A DNA stretch of 64,000 nt from Ampelomyces quisqualis. Taxonomy: Eukaryota > Ascomycota > Dothideomycetes > Pleosporales > Phaeosphaeriaceae. Numbering within the stretch: the first letter of the stretch is position 1; each line of letters begins with the position of its first letter. The notes beneath the pieces are model-generated. The model saw only the letters and a program-made list of their open reading frames with translations, was not told the origin of the DNA and searched no databases. The stretch covers positions 868,001-932,000 of the forward strand of contig JAGTXZ010000006.1 of NCBI GenBank assembly GCA_018398575.1. The letters are read 5' to 3'. Below are positions 1 to 12,311 of the stretch, one piece after another. The position numbers and the translations under genes are program-made.

Positions 1-450
1 TAGCTGTACCCCTAGTCTACACTAGCACTCTTATTGTTTGCTACTAGACTAACAGTCTTAACATTAGGATAAATCCAGCTAGTAGTGTCCTAGGTATTAT
101 TCTGCGTTGTTATGCCTTATGGTTAAGATTCTTAATAGTAATATATATTAGCTATGCTGCTATATTACTAGACATTATAGATAACTATATTTTGTCTACT
201 ACTAGTATAACTAGTATAAGAGTTGCACTATCTGGCAAGCGCTATTATATTAACTACTACTAATCCTCTAAGTGTAGTTTGTAATACACTCTTATAAGTT
301 TGTTAGGCGTACCTGTAAAAGAACAGCTGGGTGCGTAAACTATCTTGTTAGCAAATAGGCAATAACTAAGTATAAAGGTAATCTGTAACATAATATCCTA
401 GTATATAAATATATGTTAGTTAGGTTAGAGGTTTAGTAACCTAGATGTAA
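1..450 (-). mobile_element. Plavaka-type transposase fragment (left arm)
   Basis: Reverse-complement copy of 22,631-23,080, where a plus-strand degenerate frame matches the N-terminal part of Plavaka transposases of the CACTA/CMC group. The element points out of the window, so the rest of this copy should lie to the left of base 1. The end at 450 is approximate. It is RIP-mutated and cannot be translated. Confidence 0.6.
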
Positions 451-2050
451 TTGCTACGTCCTCTTATATCTATACGTTATCTTATAGCCTAGATTAAATA
501 TTTAATATAGCCTACTACTACTAGCGCTCCAATTAGAACTGCAGCTGTAAATATAGCTTATGTAGCTGTATGTTAGTAAAGAGGCTGTTAACGTTACCTA
601 ATGTGCATTTTATCCTTTGTAGCTACAATATAAACGCTAGTGCAAAAAGAGAACTAAAGGGCCCTACTATATTATTTCTATTGGTGTTAGTATACGTACG
701 CTGTTTGGCTGCGTGTAGCCTACTACTTTGCGTCTGCTGTTCCTGAACTAAAGGGTTTACTAGCGTGCTGTCTACTTGCTGTCTTAAACAGCTTGTCCTA
801 TCCTTGTATAAACGCTAACATTAGGCCTATCTACTCTATTACCTTATATTTAGCTAGAGTATAGTTGCGTTTACATAAGGTGTTGCTGTATAAAGCAGGT
901 GCTGCGTTGTCTAGAGTAGTATCTATTACGTTATAGCTATTAGGGCTGTGCTATTGTATTGTAGTGTTAGGAGTTATAACTAGCGTATTGTTAGGTAGCA
1001 GGTAGCAACGCGTCTAGCATTAAGCACTGTATTTAACAAGTCCTGCGTATATCTTAGTGTAAAAGCTACATAGTATATATATATAATCTATTACTAATTT
1101 ATTTGTGCATAACTCTGTGGTTTAGATGTAAGAAAACTAAGTATGCAAAAACAGTATTAATATTAGTTACGTAGTGTTAAGGTAGTTACTAGCAGCATCT
1201 ATCCTATGCTGTACAGTCTGTTATCTACAGTAGTCTACTAAAGTCTATTGTAGCTAACAGTTACCTAACCTATATACAGAACTATGCTAACAGTTATAGG
1301 CGCAATAACTAATATTTTTCTTTTCTTTAATATTCCTTATTACTCTAACAACTGTTATATTATTACACTAGAGCTTACTTATTAATAACCTAATTAGTTA
1401 GGCTAGCTAACACAGCTTAATAAAGATTAATATTAATAATAATTATTACGCTAAAAAATATTAACACCCTAGAATAAATAAGTTACTACGCGTTTAGAAT
1501 ATATATAGTAGAACCCAAACACCTAAAAAGGTAAGTATACCTGCAAGTAGACACGTACAAGGTTTAAAAGTATAAAAAAAATAGATTAGTAGCTCTAGCA
1601 GCCTAATATACAACCTATACTAAGGTAGCTAGGCTTAGTACAGATAGAAGTAGGTAGAATAGTGTACTATATATACTATAGGTAAAACTAGTAACAGGCG
1701 TAGGCAATTACTTAACAGTAAGAAATAATAAGTATAATTTATATACAGTGTTAACTAATGTTCTAAGCAGCTGGTATATTTAATCTTTTCTAGTTTCAAA
1801 ATGCCTGTAGATTCAATTTATATTCTTTCTCTAGCACAGTATAGGATAGTTGTCTACTAGAAACTACTATTCTAACTTGCCTTAATATACAAATATAACA
1901 AGGGCTAAATAGTAACAAAGACTGTTAACAAACTGCTATATATTAAACGCATCTACGTACTGCTTACTCTTAAACTATTAGCGCTAATAGAGCATATAAT
2001 AGCCTTGCTAGCTAGCTACTCTCTACCTCTTGCTATATATACGTTTTCTT

Positions 2051-2360
2051 AACCTTAAAACTAGAGATAAATTTACCTATGTGTCTCTAGTCTTAGGGTT
2101 AAGGTAATAGTCTTTTGTTAAAACATACATAGAACCTAGTGTTATTTTTATCTATTATACACTTGCGCCTTTTTACACTTCCCTAACCTTAAAACTAGAG
2201 ATGAATTTACCTATATGTCTCTGGTCTTAGAGTTAAAGTAATAGTCTTTTGTTAAAATATACACAGAACCTAGTGTTATTTTTATCTATTATACACTTGC
2301 GCCTCTTTATACTTTTCTAACCTTAAAACTAGAGATAAATTTACCTATGTGCCTATATAT
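2051..2360. repeat. Tandem repeat, 134-bp unit (left arm)
   Basis: About 2.3 units starting with aaccttaaaactagag at 2,051, 2,185 and 2,319, exactly 134 bp apart. The unit is not a multiple of three and shows no frame. The same block occurs inverted at ~20,721-21,030, where the matching aaggtt ends fall at 20,757, 20,891 and 21,025. Confidence 0.9.
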
Positions 2361-2619
2361 GCAGCCGCTTCTTAACACGTAACTTATACTTCTAATTTAA
2401 TGTTGCTATCTTTATATATATATTTCTTATAAGTCTAAGAGACTTAATCTTTTATTATATTTTTATTCTTATAAAACTAAAACTATACCTATTACGTCTA
2501 TATGTTTGTGTAGTTTAAAAATCTAGAACTAAGCTTTACTATATTGTTAGCACTACACCTACGCTACTTCTTAGCCTACTAGCATAGAAGCAAATTTATG
2601 TCCTGGATAGACCCTTTAG

Positions 2620-3255
2620 TAGCTGTTTAGATATTATAGCTTAACTAAGATACCTTATAACATATTTAATAACAAGGATCTCTACAATAATAGCTATAAT
2701 AGTATTCTAGAGCGTATATTAATAACCTAGCCTAACTTAAGAGCGCTGTTATCGCAATAACTTTGTTATATCCTGCAATACTATTACTTAACTAAGATAC
2801 TTTATAGCGTGTTTAAAAGCAAGGATCTCTATAACAACAGCTATAATAGCATCCTAATGCGTATATTAATAACTTAGCCTAACTTAAGAGCGCTGTTGTT
2901 GCAATAACTTTGTTATATCCTGCAACACTATTACTTAACTAAGATACCTTATGGCGTATTTGAAAGCAAGGATCTCTATAACAACAGCTATAATAGCATC
3001 CTAATACGCACATTAATAACTTAGCCTAACTTAAGAGCGCTGTTGTTGCAATAACTTTGTTATGTCTTATAATACTATTACTTAACTAAAATACCTTATA
3101 GCGTGTTTAAAAGCAAGGATCTCTACAATAATAACTATAATAGTATCTTAGTGCGCACATTAACAACTTAGCCTAACTTAAGAGCGCTGTTATTATAACA
3201 ACTTTGTTATGTCCTGTAATACATATTAATAACTTAGCCTAACTTAAGAACGCAA
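2620..3255. repeat. Tandem repeat, 147-bp unit (left arm)
   Basis: About four units marked by taagagcgctgtt at ~2,739, 2,886, 3,033 and 3,180, 147 bp apart, with a partial unit at the end. Units also share ctttgttat and acttaactaagatac. 147 bp equals 49 codons, but there are stops in all frames and no clear peptide. The mirror block is 19,830-20,461. Confidence 0.9.
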
Positions 3256-3849
3256 TTCTTATACTATTAGGTAACTAGAAGATATTAGAGATACAACTAC
3301 AATTTACATGCTTTTGTCTATATATTGTTATAGGCGAAAATTAAGGATAACGTAGAGTTGCAGTTGTTTATTAGGATATTTCTATCCTAGCACCCTTATT
3401 AGGCTCTTTAATAGCAAAGCCTACCTAAGTAGCTGCAACCTCTCTTATACTATATATAATGCATTTCTGTTAGACTCTACAAGTAGTAATCTAACGTCTA
3501 GATATTAAGATATTCTAACTACAACTTATATAATATTAAGTCCCCTATTGTTACTAAGCTTTATTACAGCTTTAAGAACTTCTATTAACGTAAAGAAGTT
3601 ACGCGCATTAAACTTATCTACACTAAGATACTGCTAGCTAGTAATAAAAAGGATACCTACTATACTAGTAGGCATAACTAAGACTTTAAAGGACACCTGT
3701 ATAAATCAAAATAATAGGCCTATATTTGTTTGTCTTAGAGACGCTTAGTAGAGAAGAATATGCATAAGAAGTAACGCGTAATACTTTATAAATCTTATGT
3801 ATAGTATATAAGGCAGCAAACACTTTAAACGCATTAATCTCTATAATTA

Positions 3850-4153
3850 GGCTCTTCTAACAACTAGCAGCTACAGTTGCGTTGCACTATTAGCAACTGT
3901 TATCTACTAGAGAATACTACTAGTGCTGCACGCTACCTACTACTGCAGCAGGCTTTTCTAACTACTAGTAGCTACAGTTGCGTTGCACTGTTAGCAACTG
4001 TTGTCTACTAAAGAATACTACTAGTGCTGCACGCAACCTACTACTATAGTAGGCTCTTCTAACAACTAGCAGCTATAGTTGCGTTGCACTGTCTATAACT
4101 ATTGTCTACTAGAGAGTACTATTAGCGTTAATTGCGAGCTATCTACTGCAATA
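3850..4153. repeat. Tandem repeat, 101-bp unit, 3 copies (left arm)
   Basis: Units start with ggctcttcta or a variant at 3,850, 3,951 and 4,052. The period of 101 is not a multiple of three. The right arm has four copies, and this single unit accounts for the shift of the arm-to-arm coordinate sum from 22,980 to 23,081. Confidence 0.92.
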
Positions 4154-4539
4154 GGCACCTAGAGTAACTAATTAGTGCTATAATAATACTAGCATAGGTT
4201 TAAGGCTAAGTTTAGATTTTGTTTTATATTAAATGCTATAAGTAGCTACTAGAGTATTAGCATACGCGAGTGTATTGTCTTTACTATATTAGACAGTAGA
4301 TTGCTTATTGTAAATACATCTAGTTTCTATAGTTATTCTGCTACTATAACATTAAGCCTATATTATCTAGTTTATAGATAGGTTAAGGTCTAACGCCTAA
4401 CTAGCAATATAGTTATGCCTAGACTATTGTAGAACGTGTTAAGGTTTGTAAACATAAGGCATTATTTCTGCATTTAATACTATAATAACTTGCTATATAG
4501 GCTACCAGAGCCTTTTACTGCTATATGCAACTAAATAAT

Positions 4540-6660
4540 ATAACTAATATCTTCTTAACAACGCAAGAACACCTAGATAGCAATAAAACTAAATACACTA
4601 GCTATAACCACGCGTATAATAGGCGTCTGCAATAGGAAACTCTTAAGGCAACTCTAAATAACTAGTATATAGAGTTGCAGGCAGCCCGCGTTAATATTAC
4701 TAACAACATAATTTGCAAAACTACACGTTAACTTTGGCAACAGCTGCCTAAATACAATAGCTACAAAATACTAGAGTTTAATAACAGATAGCTTACTATA
4801 TATAAATAACAATATAGCGTATAGTTATATAAACAGTTTGCAAAAACAGTAGGTAACTACAGCAGTATAATAGTTAAGAACACTAAGCTTATAATAGAAG
4901 AGATTCGCGACGTAGTAAGTAGATATGCGCCTAAGGATTTATACAACATAGATAAGGCTAGTATGTACTAGAAATACTTGCCCTAATGCACGTTAGTAGA
5001 TAATCCAGAAGCTAGACCTAGACTAGATAGAGAGTATATAACTAGTGTGCTGTGTATAAACGCAGATAGCTTAGACTAAGTGCCTCTATAGTTTATAGGA
5101 TCCTTAAACTACATAACTTGTATAGATAGTAAGAAGAACCTAAACATCTATAGTCTTGGTTGTGTCTATTAGGATAATAATTCTACCTGGATAGACACTA
5201 ATATTATACTAGAATAGCTAAAATGGTTTAATAACTATATAAACAGACAAGTATTATTACTAATTAACAGGTTCCTGCCTTATAAACACGCAGTAGCTAA
5301 GCTTTAGATAAGCTGCTAATTGCTGCAGAACGTTTAGTATGTATAGTGTTAATATACTACAGGCTTATTATAGTAATAGAGGTTATAATGCTTACTAATA
5401 TAATAGAGTTATATTCCTGCCTACAGGTAGTACAATATTATACCAACTAATAGACTAAGGCATTACCCGCGCATAGAAGGCTAAAGTCTACGCCTATTTC
5501 CTATACTTTGCAGTAGAGAAAAGTATAATAGGCAAATATCCTACTAAGACAATAGATATTATTTACGCTATTTGCTAGAGATATTGCGCGTAGTATAACA
5601 AGATAAGAGCTAAGACTATATATAGTAGCTAGTAGATCTTAACATGTCTAAATATGTACTACAGCCTATAGCTATATATAGCTAACTTCTAAGAGACCTA
5701 CTATAAGCTTAACAATTTAGTTAACTAGCTTAAAGACATGCGCGTTGTTAATAGTATAGACGTTAGAAGCTTTATTAAGTTACTTAAAGAGCGCAATCCT
5801 AACTATAAAGATCTAGCCTACCTCTTAGACTATATTATTGTAATATACAGCCTAAATAAGACAGAGGAGAACTATAAGGTACTGTTGCTTCCTAGACTAT
5901 TACACTGCAAAGCAATAGATATAATAGATTAACTGCAGGTATATATAGGTTAGCAAGAGTTTACTACAAACAATAGGTAATATATTAACAAGCTAGGAGT
6001 ACTATAACAAGTAACTATAAAATAGATAGCTATAGAGCTGTAAGATAGACGCTAAAAAGATATACGTAACTAGGTAGTAAGACTACGCTAATACAAATAC
6101 AAGAATACTATATACCTAAAATAAGACAACGCTAAGCTATCTATAAGCGTAAAAACTAAGAGTAATGTTATAGTGTAGTTACAGTTAGAAAAGCATAACA
6201 ATACTATACTTAACTAGAACAAGAATAGCTATTGCACAAATTATCTTACAGAGCCTATAATCTCTAGTATTTTGGCTAGCGTATTAACTAAAATAACTAG
6301 ATAATATTAGCCTAGCAAATACTAAAATTAAAGAATAATTACCTAGCACTAACTATATTTAGCCAAAGACTAGATTAATAATCTAAAGTAGTAGCACATA
6401 ATTTATGTAACTAAAAGAGTAGGGTTGTTAAGAAATTATACACGCACAGTAACATCTAGGCAGGACAGTAGCGTAGGAAGTTAAGCACTCTAGCATACTA
6501 GTACTAAGCAGAGACACTATACTACAAGATATATTAATAAGAGACAAGGCTATTATACAAGAACACAAGATAATAGATAACAATAGTATTCTTTGTAAGA
6601 TACTGCGTACTACACAATTTGCAACATTAGTTACTAATACTAAAAGAGAATACTTAAACA
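4540..6660 (+). pseudogene. RIP-degraded pogo/Tigger (DDE_1) transposase, left arm
   Basis: Degenerate frame broken only by TAA/TAG. Reading those as CAA/CAG gives the order of a Tc1/mariner-pogo (Tigger/jerky) transposase. A CENP-B-type DNA-binding region lies at ~4,640-4,860, with LWQQLPKYN matching the family's LWxxLP. It is followed by LYNIDKASMYQKYLP at ~4,940-4,985, which matches the first catalytic Asp block (YNxDETGLFWKxLP). Next come a block like the family's VLLCANxxG and FLPTGSTILYQLIDQGITRA at ~5,410-5,470, matching FLPPNTTSxLQPxDQGVI. A coiled-coil-like tail lies near 6,450-6,660. Some catalytic-region acidic residues are changed as expected for G-to-A mutation. Enzymatically dead. 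A 64-codon open stretch at 5,738-5,932 is a fragment of this gene. Confidence 0.8.
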
Positions 6661-7091
6661 AAGGAATACTACTATATTAACAGCGAACTTAGCGTTAAAA
6701 AGAGAAAACTAATCTCCTTACAAACAAATCTATAGAATATAGAGCAGAATTATTTAGTTAAAAATATAAACGTCTTAAACTAACGTTAAAATGTATAATA
6801 GAAGTAGGCTACTATACACTTTCTTGCTGGCTGTAAGCTGCGTGCACTATAGAGATCTATTAACTACTGTCTATGCTAATAGTATACAGTCTAGGGCGTT
6901 AGATGCACTAATAGACAATACAGAATTATAATAGAACAACATAGTGCAAAGGAATAGAAGGTAACAGATAGCTTCTCTTACTAACAGGACTGTAGACGCA
7001 TAAAAAACTTCCCTATAATTCTACGTAAACTGCTAGACGCTAGCATATAACTTAAACATTCTAACGCAGCCTTATTACGTAACCTGTTTAC

Positions 7092-7432
7092 TGTAATAGC
7101 ACTAGTAGGTTTAGCTAAGTTTACCTACTAGACTAAAGAGAGTGCTACTAACATAATATACAAGAGGTAAGTTGCTTATATTATAATGCAAAAACATAAG
7201 AGGTAAGAATTTTGCTTAGTGCTACATAGTGTTCTATAGTACTATATAGTAGACCTATCTACTATAATAGCACTAGTAGGTTTAGCTAAGTTTGCTTACT
7301 AGACTAAAGAGAGTGCTACTACTATAATATATAAGAGGTAAGTTGCCTATACTATAATATAAAAAACTAAGAAGTAAGAATTTTGCTTAGTGCTATACAG
7401 TGCTATATAGTACTGTATAGTGCTACACTAAG
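7092..7432. repeat. Two ~170-bp direct repeats (left arm)
   Basis: Two adjacent diverged copies begin with taatagcactagtaggtt at ~7,094 and ~7,265. Both run through aagagagtgctact and gaattttgcttagtgct. The ends are rich in short palindromic stretches such as agtgctatatagtactgt. Inverted partners lie at ~15,548-15,888. They could be target or terminal sequences of a small non-autonomous element, but no terminal motif was identified. Confidence 0.7.
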
Positions 7433-8599
7433 AATAATATATAGTAAGAGGCGCCTTTCTAGAATACACCTTTACTTACTTTAAAGATACAACACAACGC
7501 GTTAGCGCTAGGTAAGAGGCTATATAATGCTAGGACAAAACCCTACTTACTTTTACCTATACCTATGATTTGACTTACTGCTATAACTATATAATACTGC
7601 GTTGCTACTACAAACATACTATAACTATATAATAACAATAATAGTACTATAACGCAAATACACGTAATTTTCTACGTTACGTTTACTACACTACGCTGTA
7701 TATTACAACACTGTTATAAGTAAGTACATAATATAAGCATACCTATATACGCTAACTAAGCTGTAGCTATTCTACTATCCTTGCACCTGCCTGTACTGTT
7801 CTTAACTGTTACGCGTAACATATTGTATAATACGCGTGTTATAGAATTGCAACAACAAGTATAAGTAGTAGCTACCTTAATTAAATAAATAGTATATAAG
7901 TAATGCAAAGACAATAACTACTAACAACATATTGCAGGCAATTATAAGAATAGGCTATAATATTAATATAGTAGACTAGCGCATATAGGTTAAAAAGATA
8001 ATAGATTTTATCTAGCACAAGAACACATATAACAAGATTAAACAGGTATACCTATAGGCTAACTACCTAAAGACAATGCGCAGCCTAACAATAGATAAAT
8101 AGCTTAAGTATACTATATGCCCCTAACTAACTAATAGTAGTATACTAAGGGAATTCTACAAGGCAATAGCTAGCGCTATATAGAAGAAGATAATCTTAGA
8201 AATTTAAGACTACAGTAACAAAGTCAAAGCTAAATACATAGAAAGATAGCTAACACCTGCAAACTTAGAACTAGAACGCACGTAGTTAGTATTAGTAGTC
8301 TTAAGTTCTTTTGCTACTTTAGTAACCTAGCTAATAGGCCTTACTACAATAACAACCAAACTGTTACTTAATAATGTTAATGTCTATATTATAGACAGTG
8401 TACATTATTAAACTGCTTAGACCTTCCTGCTTTTAAGGCTAATAACAGCTGTATGTTAATAGTAGCTTAAAGACAGTAACTTTAAGATAAAGCTATAACA
8501 TCTTAAATACAGTGCACTTGTTAAACACCTGTTACAACTAAAATTTATAGACTAGTATATAGTTAGGACTTTAAAGATATTTAACGCATTAGCGCTGCG

Positions 8600-11500
8600 C
8601 CCAATTACTAACAATAATAATCTAGCTGTAACTATTAACTTACACGTTAAGATAAGAAGCCTTAAGGGCGTTACAATTAAATACTAGACTCTAGTACAAG
8701 ACAAAGTTAAGCCTAGTAGTAATATAACCTAGAACAGTATACAAATAATAATAGCTAACTACATAATATAGTGCACTTTACTTTAGGCAGCAATAGTAAC
8801 ATTATAAACCTAGTAGGTGCTACTAGAGACAAGAGGTAAAGGCGCCTCTGCTTAGAGCTTAATAACAACACTAAAGACAATAACTATAAATAACAAAAGA
8901 TAACAAGAGCGCTAGTAGACCTAGCCTATAAACTATTAACAGGACCTAAAGCAAATAGTAGCGAACGCTTTAATAGATAGAGTAGGGGTAAGAAGAAGAA
9001 GAATAACAGCCTAGACATACGCATTAAGACCCTAACTACTAAAATCAAGCGCCTAAAAGAGTAGAACAATAGCACTACAAAGAAAGTAGAAGGAAGCAGA
9101 GACAAAGATGCTGCGCAAACATAAAACAACGCAATATCTACGCTAATTACTACACCTAGACAGAAATGTAAAGGTACTATAGAGAAATAACAGAGGTTGC
9201 TAAAAGAAGATGCCTACTCTAGCAGTAAAGAAGAATAAGAAGAGTGTAATAAAGGTAACAAGGATAAGAATAAAGAGCTCTAGTTAGCAAAATAACTTGC
9301 GTTAGAAGAAAGGCTGTAGCTCTAAGCCCTACTAAACGCAAGGTAAGTGCACTATAAAAAGCCTGTAACTATAATCTACGCAACTAATACGTAAGACAAG
9401 ACAGCAGATAAACTGCAAGCTTAAATTAGAGTAGTAATAGAACACTGCTAAGAGGACAAATAGTAGAAAGTAGCTAACTTCTTTAGATCTCTACTAAAAG
9501 ACTTTAAGGATAACGCGCCTATAATACTACATTTATTATAGGGACTAACAGTCCTATTTACAGTATACTAACTAACAGAGGCCTACATACTTTACAAAAA
9601 AGAGCTATCTTTAGATAATAGCAGCATATTCAAGAACATAATAGGTATAAGAAAAATAAGATTAGCTATACTTATAATAATTATAGGGTATACGCACTTT
9701 AAGAACTAGACTAAAGTGCAAAAAGACTAATTAAAGAATAAAACTAGTTAACATAGAGCTAAAGACAACAGTTAAGAACAGTGCCCTATAACAGACTAAC
9801 AGACATTTTTATGTACATGCAAAAAAAACCCTTTAATGCTAGAAGAGCTATAGTTAGCAGTATCTATAGTAAGCAGATAGGGCTGTGCACTAGCTGTATA
9901 GAAGGCTAAAATTATTACTATAGGCCTCTATAAATCTAAATAGTGCAACCCAAAAGACCTCCTTACGCTCTGTATCTGCTTTATAGATAACACCCCCTTA
10001 TAGAGCATAGGCGCACTAATAGCAGACAAAGAAATAGAGATAAGAATTAATCTGCAAGTTAAACAGCACCTTGCAGCGTTTAACTAAAACGTCCTACTGC
10101 GCAAATTTACAAAGAATAGTAAGAAGTATGTAGAGACAGTTCTATAGTATATCTAAGAATGCTACATACTAAAAGTCTACCTAAGTGCAACTGCGCACTA
10201 TCTAGCACTGTTTGCTAGCTAATTTATAATTGTATGCAGCTACACAACATTAGTAAAACGTGTGCTTAATAAATACTAAACTATAAGACTTATAACTACA
10301 CGCAAAATATTATTAAGAGGTAGTAAAGTAAGCGCAACAGACGCCTTTTATATTTTTAGCTACGTAGTAATATAAGGACGTATTATCTTTAATAAGTTCT
10401 ATAACTATAAATCTAAGAATACTATTATAGGCAACTTGTATAAGACTATTTAAGTTAAGAACTATAGTTATTAGTAGAAGGCCTAGGCCCTCTTGGGTAC
10501 ACTAATAGAGAAGAGTCTCTATAAGATACTTATTTTTATCTCTCTAGCGCTTAGCAGACTACAAGACAATAAGAACTTCTTAAACTAGCACTGTCTTACA
10601 GGCAAGAAGGACAATATAGATAGTTTTAAACTATTTACTGCTGCTAACCCTGTGTACGCAAGCATTAAGAAAATTGTAGATATAAAAGAGATAAGAAAGA
10701 TATTAAGCCTATTTATAGTAAAGAGCTAGGACACCTACTTATCTAAGGTACAAGAAGAAGTTAAAAACGTACTTAATTCTCTTAAGTATATAGCGCTTAT
10801 AGCGTTAGGAGAGAAGATTGCAGTAAGGTTTATACTGTGTTAAACTCTAGTCACGTAAGACCTATAGGGCTAGAAGATTTTAGGCATTAAGGGTAACTTC
10901 CTAACGTTCTACTAGCTATGCTAAATAGATAACTTCTAATTGCTTATAGCTAACGCAATAACAAGATGCAAGATAGTGCTATAATAAGAAGAGCTAAATA
11001 GCGCAAAAGCTAAGAGCGTATACATATTTAACTGCGCTAAGATGTAGAGCATTATAATATTTCTAATACTAGCCTAGCTTAAGGCTGCACTGTTTAAAAG
11101 TAAAGAAAGTAAGAAAACTAAGCAGTTTACATTAACGCATATCTAATAGCACTTCTAGCAGCTAGACAAAGAAATATTTGCTAATAACCTTAACTTACTA
11201 CTTGTATATAGTGCAAAGTATAAGGCAATTAAGCTAGAAGCTAAGAGGACCTATGTTAAAACTAGACCTAATCTTAATTAGAGGGGCCTAGTAGATAATT
11301 AAACAGTACTACGCGACGTTTAGGCTAAAATCCTTATTGGCTTATACAAACTATGTGTGTAACTAGTGCTCTAGATAAGGCTTTAAAAAAAATTTGGCGA
11401 AGATGTAGTTCTTCTGCTAAGAGGAAGAATACTAAAGTCTAAAATAGACGCTGTGTTAGCAAAATAGAGGGACCTAGACTTAATATTTATTTTAGTAGCG

Positions 11501-11990
11501 TTAATAGCGTTTGCAGAAGCTATTACACTAATTAAGGCAAATAAGGTTATAATTGCAGAGCCTTAAGACAAACAGGGTACCTAAGACTAATTTATGTTTA
11601 GGGTATATTAACTAGGCTAGCTAGCAGACATGTATAAGGGCATTATTCTGTACAACCTAGAAAGTAATTTAGAAACAAAAGTTCTAAAGAAGTAGAACGT
11701 AAAGATATTGTTGCGCAGTAGTCTATAAGGTGTAACAACAAAAGAAGGAGAGATTAAGTAGGATTATAACAAGAAAATCCTTATAAAGCTTAAGGGGCTA
11801 GTGTAAATTAGGTAAATTAAGCAGTAGAACTATAGAGTACAGTACACTACTGTGCAAAGCTGTAGGATAAAAAACGCTTAAGTAGATACGTAGCCTAGTC
11901 CTAGGAGCACAAGAATACAAAAAGTATTGCAAAAGAAGTATATACGTAGACGTAACGCAAAATTAATTTAAAGCGCAAGGATAGTGTAGA
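8600..11990 (+). pseudogene. Unidentified long RIP-degraded frame (~1,000+ codons)
   Basis: From about 8,600 to 11,990 one plus-strand frame is interrupted almost only by TAA/TAG at positions where Q codons are expected. The frame is Lys/Glu-rich around 8,970-9,320 and more hydrophobic later. It runs through the inner end of the left arm into the loop. I do not recognise the family; it does not show reverse transcriptase, integrase or DDE motifs that I can see. Because it was subject to RIP it must have been multicopy, so it is probably a transposon-borne gene. The reverse-strand open stretch at 8,926-9,129 is antisense to it and not a gene. Confidence 0.5.
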
Positions 11991-12311
11991 TTTGCAGCAA
12001 AACCTAAACTAAGTAACAGCGCTATTAAAGGAATTGCCTTAGACTTAAACTATAGTTAGGCACAGTTAAGGACAGGCTGCTAACTAGCAACACAGTTGTG
12101 TAGACAGTGCAAAGCTATGTTAAACACAAGAACTATAAACTATTTTGCAAAAGAGTTCTATAAGCTAGGCTGCTAATAATAGTATACTAGGCATTACTGT
12201 TGTTACTTAGCACAGCAGAGCACAGTTAAGAACTGTCTAGTAGCTAGTAGTACAGTTGTGTTAATAGTGTTGCTAATATTGCAGATGTTACTAACGTTGT
12301 GTTTTCCTAAC
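10669..12311. other. Asymmetric loop between the palindrome arms
   Basis: This is 1,643 bp of single-copy sequence between the two arms. The long degenerate plus-strand frame of the left arm runs straight through the arm end and on to about 11,980, so the left copy is the longer one and the right copy is truncated at 12,312. The last 270 bases hold two diverged direct repeats of ~57 bp (about 12,058-12,114 and 12,218-12,275), both starting with cacagttaag and containing acagttgtgt. An asymmetric loop of this kind is typical of inverted duplications made by fold-back or template switching; that mechanism is inferred. Confidence 0.7.

Larger units (their letters stand above)
1..10668 (+). repeat. 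Left arm of giant inverted repeat
   Basis: This is the left arm of a palindrome whose right arm is 12,312-23,080. Matched anchor points show the pairing. The ggcctaggcc at 10,480-10,489 pairs with 12,491-12,500, 9,110-9,119 with 13,861-13,870, and 5,720-5,739 with 17,241-17,260, all with a coordinate sum of 22,980. Further out, 3,821 pairs with 19,260, 1,821 with 21,260 and 71 with 23,010, all with a sum of 23,081. In a 100-bp comparison at 10,481-10,580 I counted about 9 differences, all transitions. The arm holds several unrelated transposon pieces, so it is an inverted segmental duplication and not just two copies of one element. It probably continues left of base 1. Confidence 0.9.

Noticed and set aside
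2620..3255. CRISPR-like array
   Set aside because: Periods of 101-147 bp with no short repeat/unique spacer pattern, in a fungal genome; ordinary tandem repeats.
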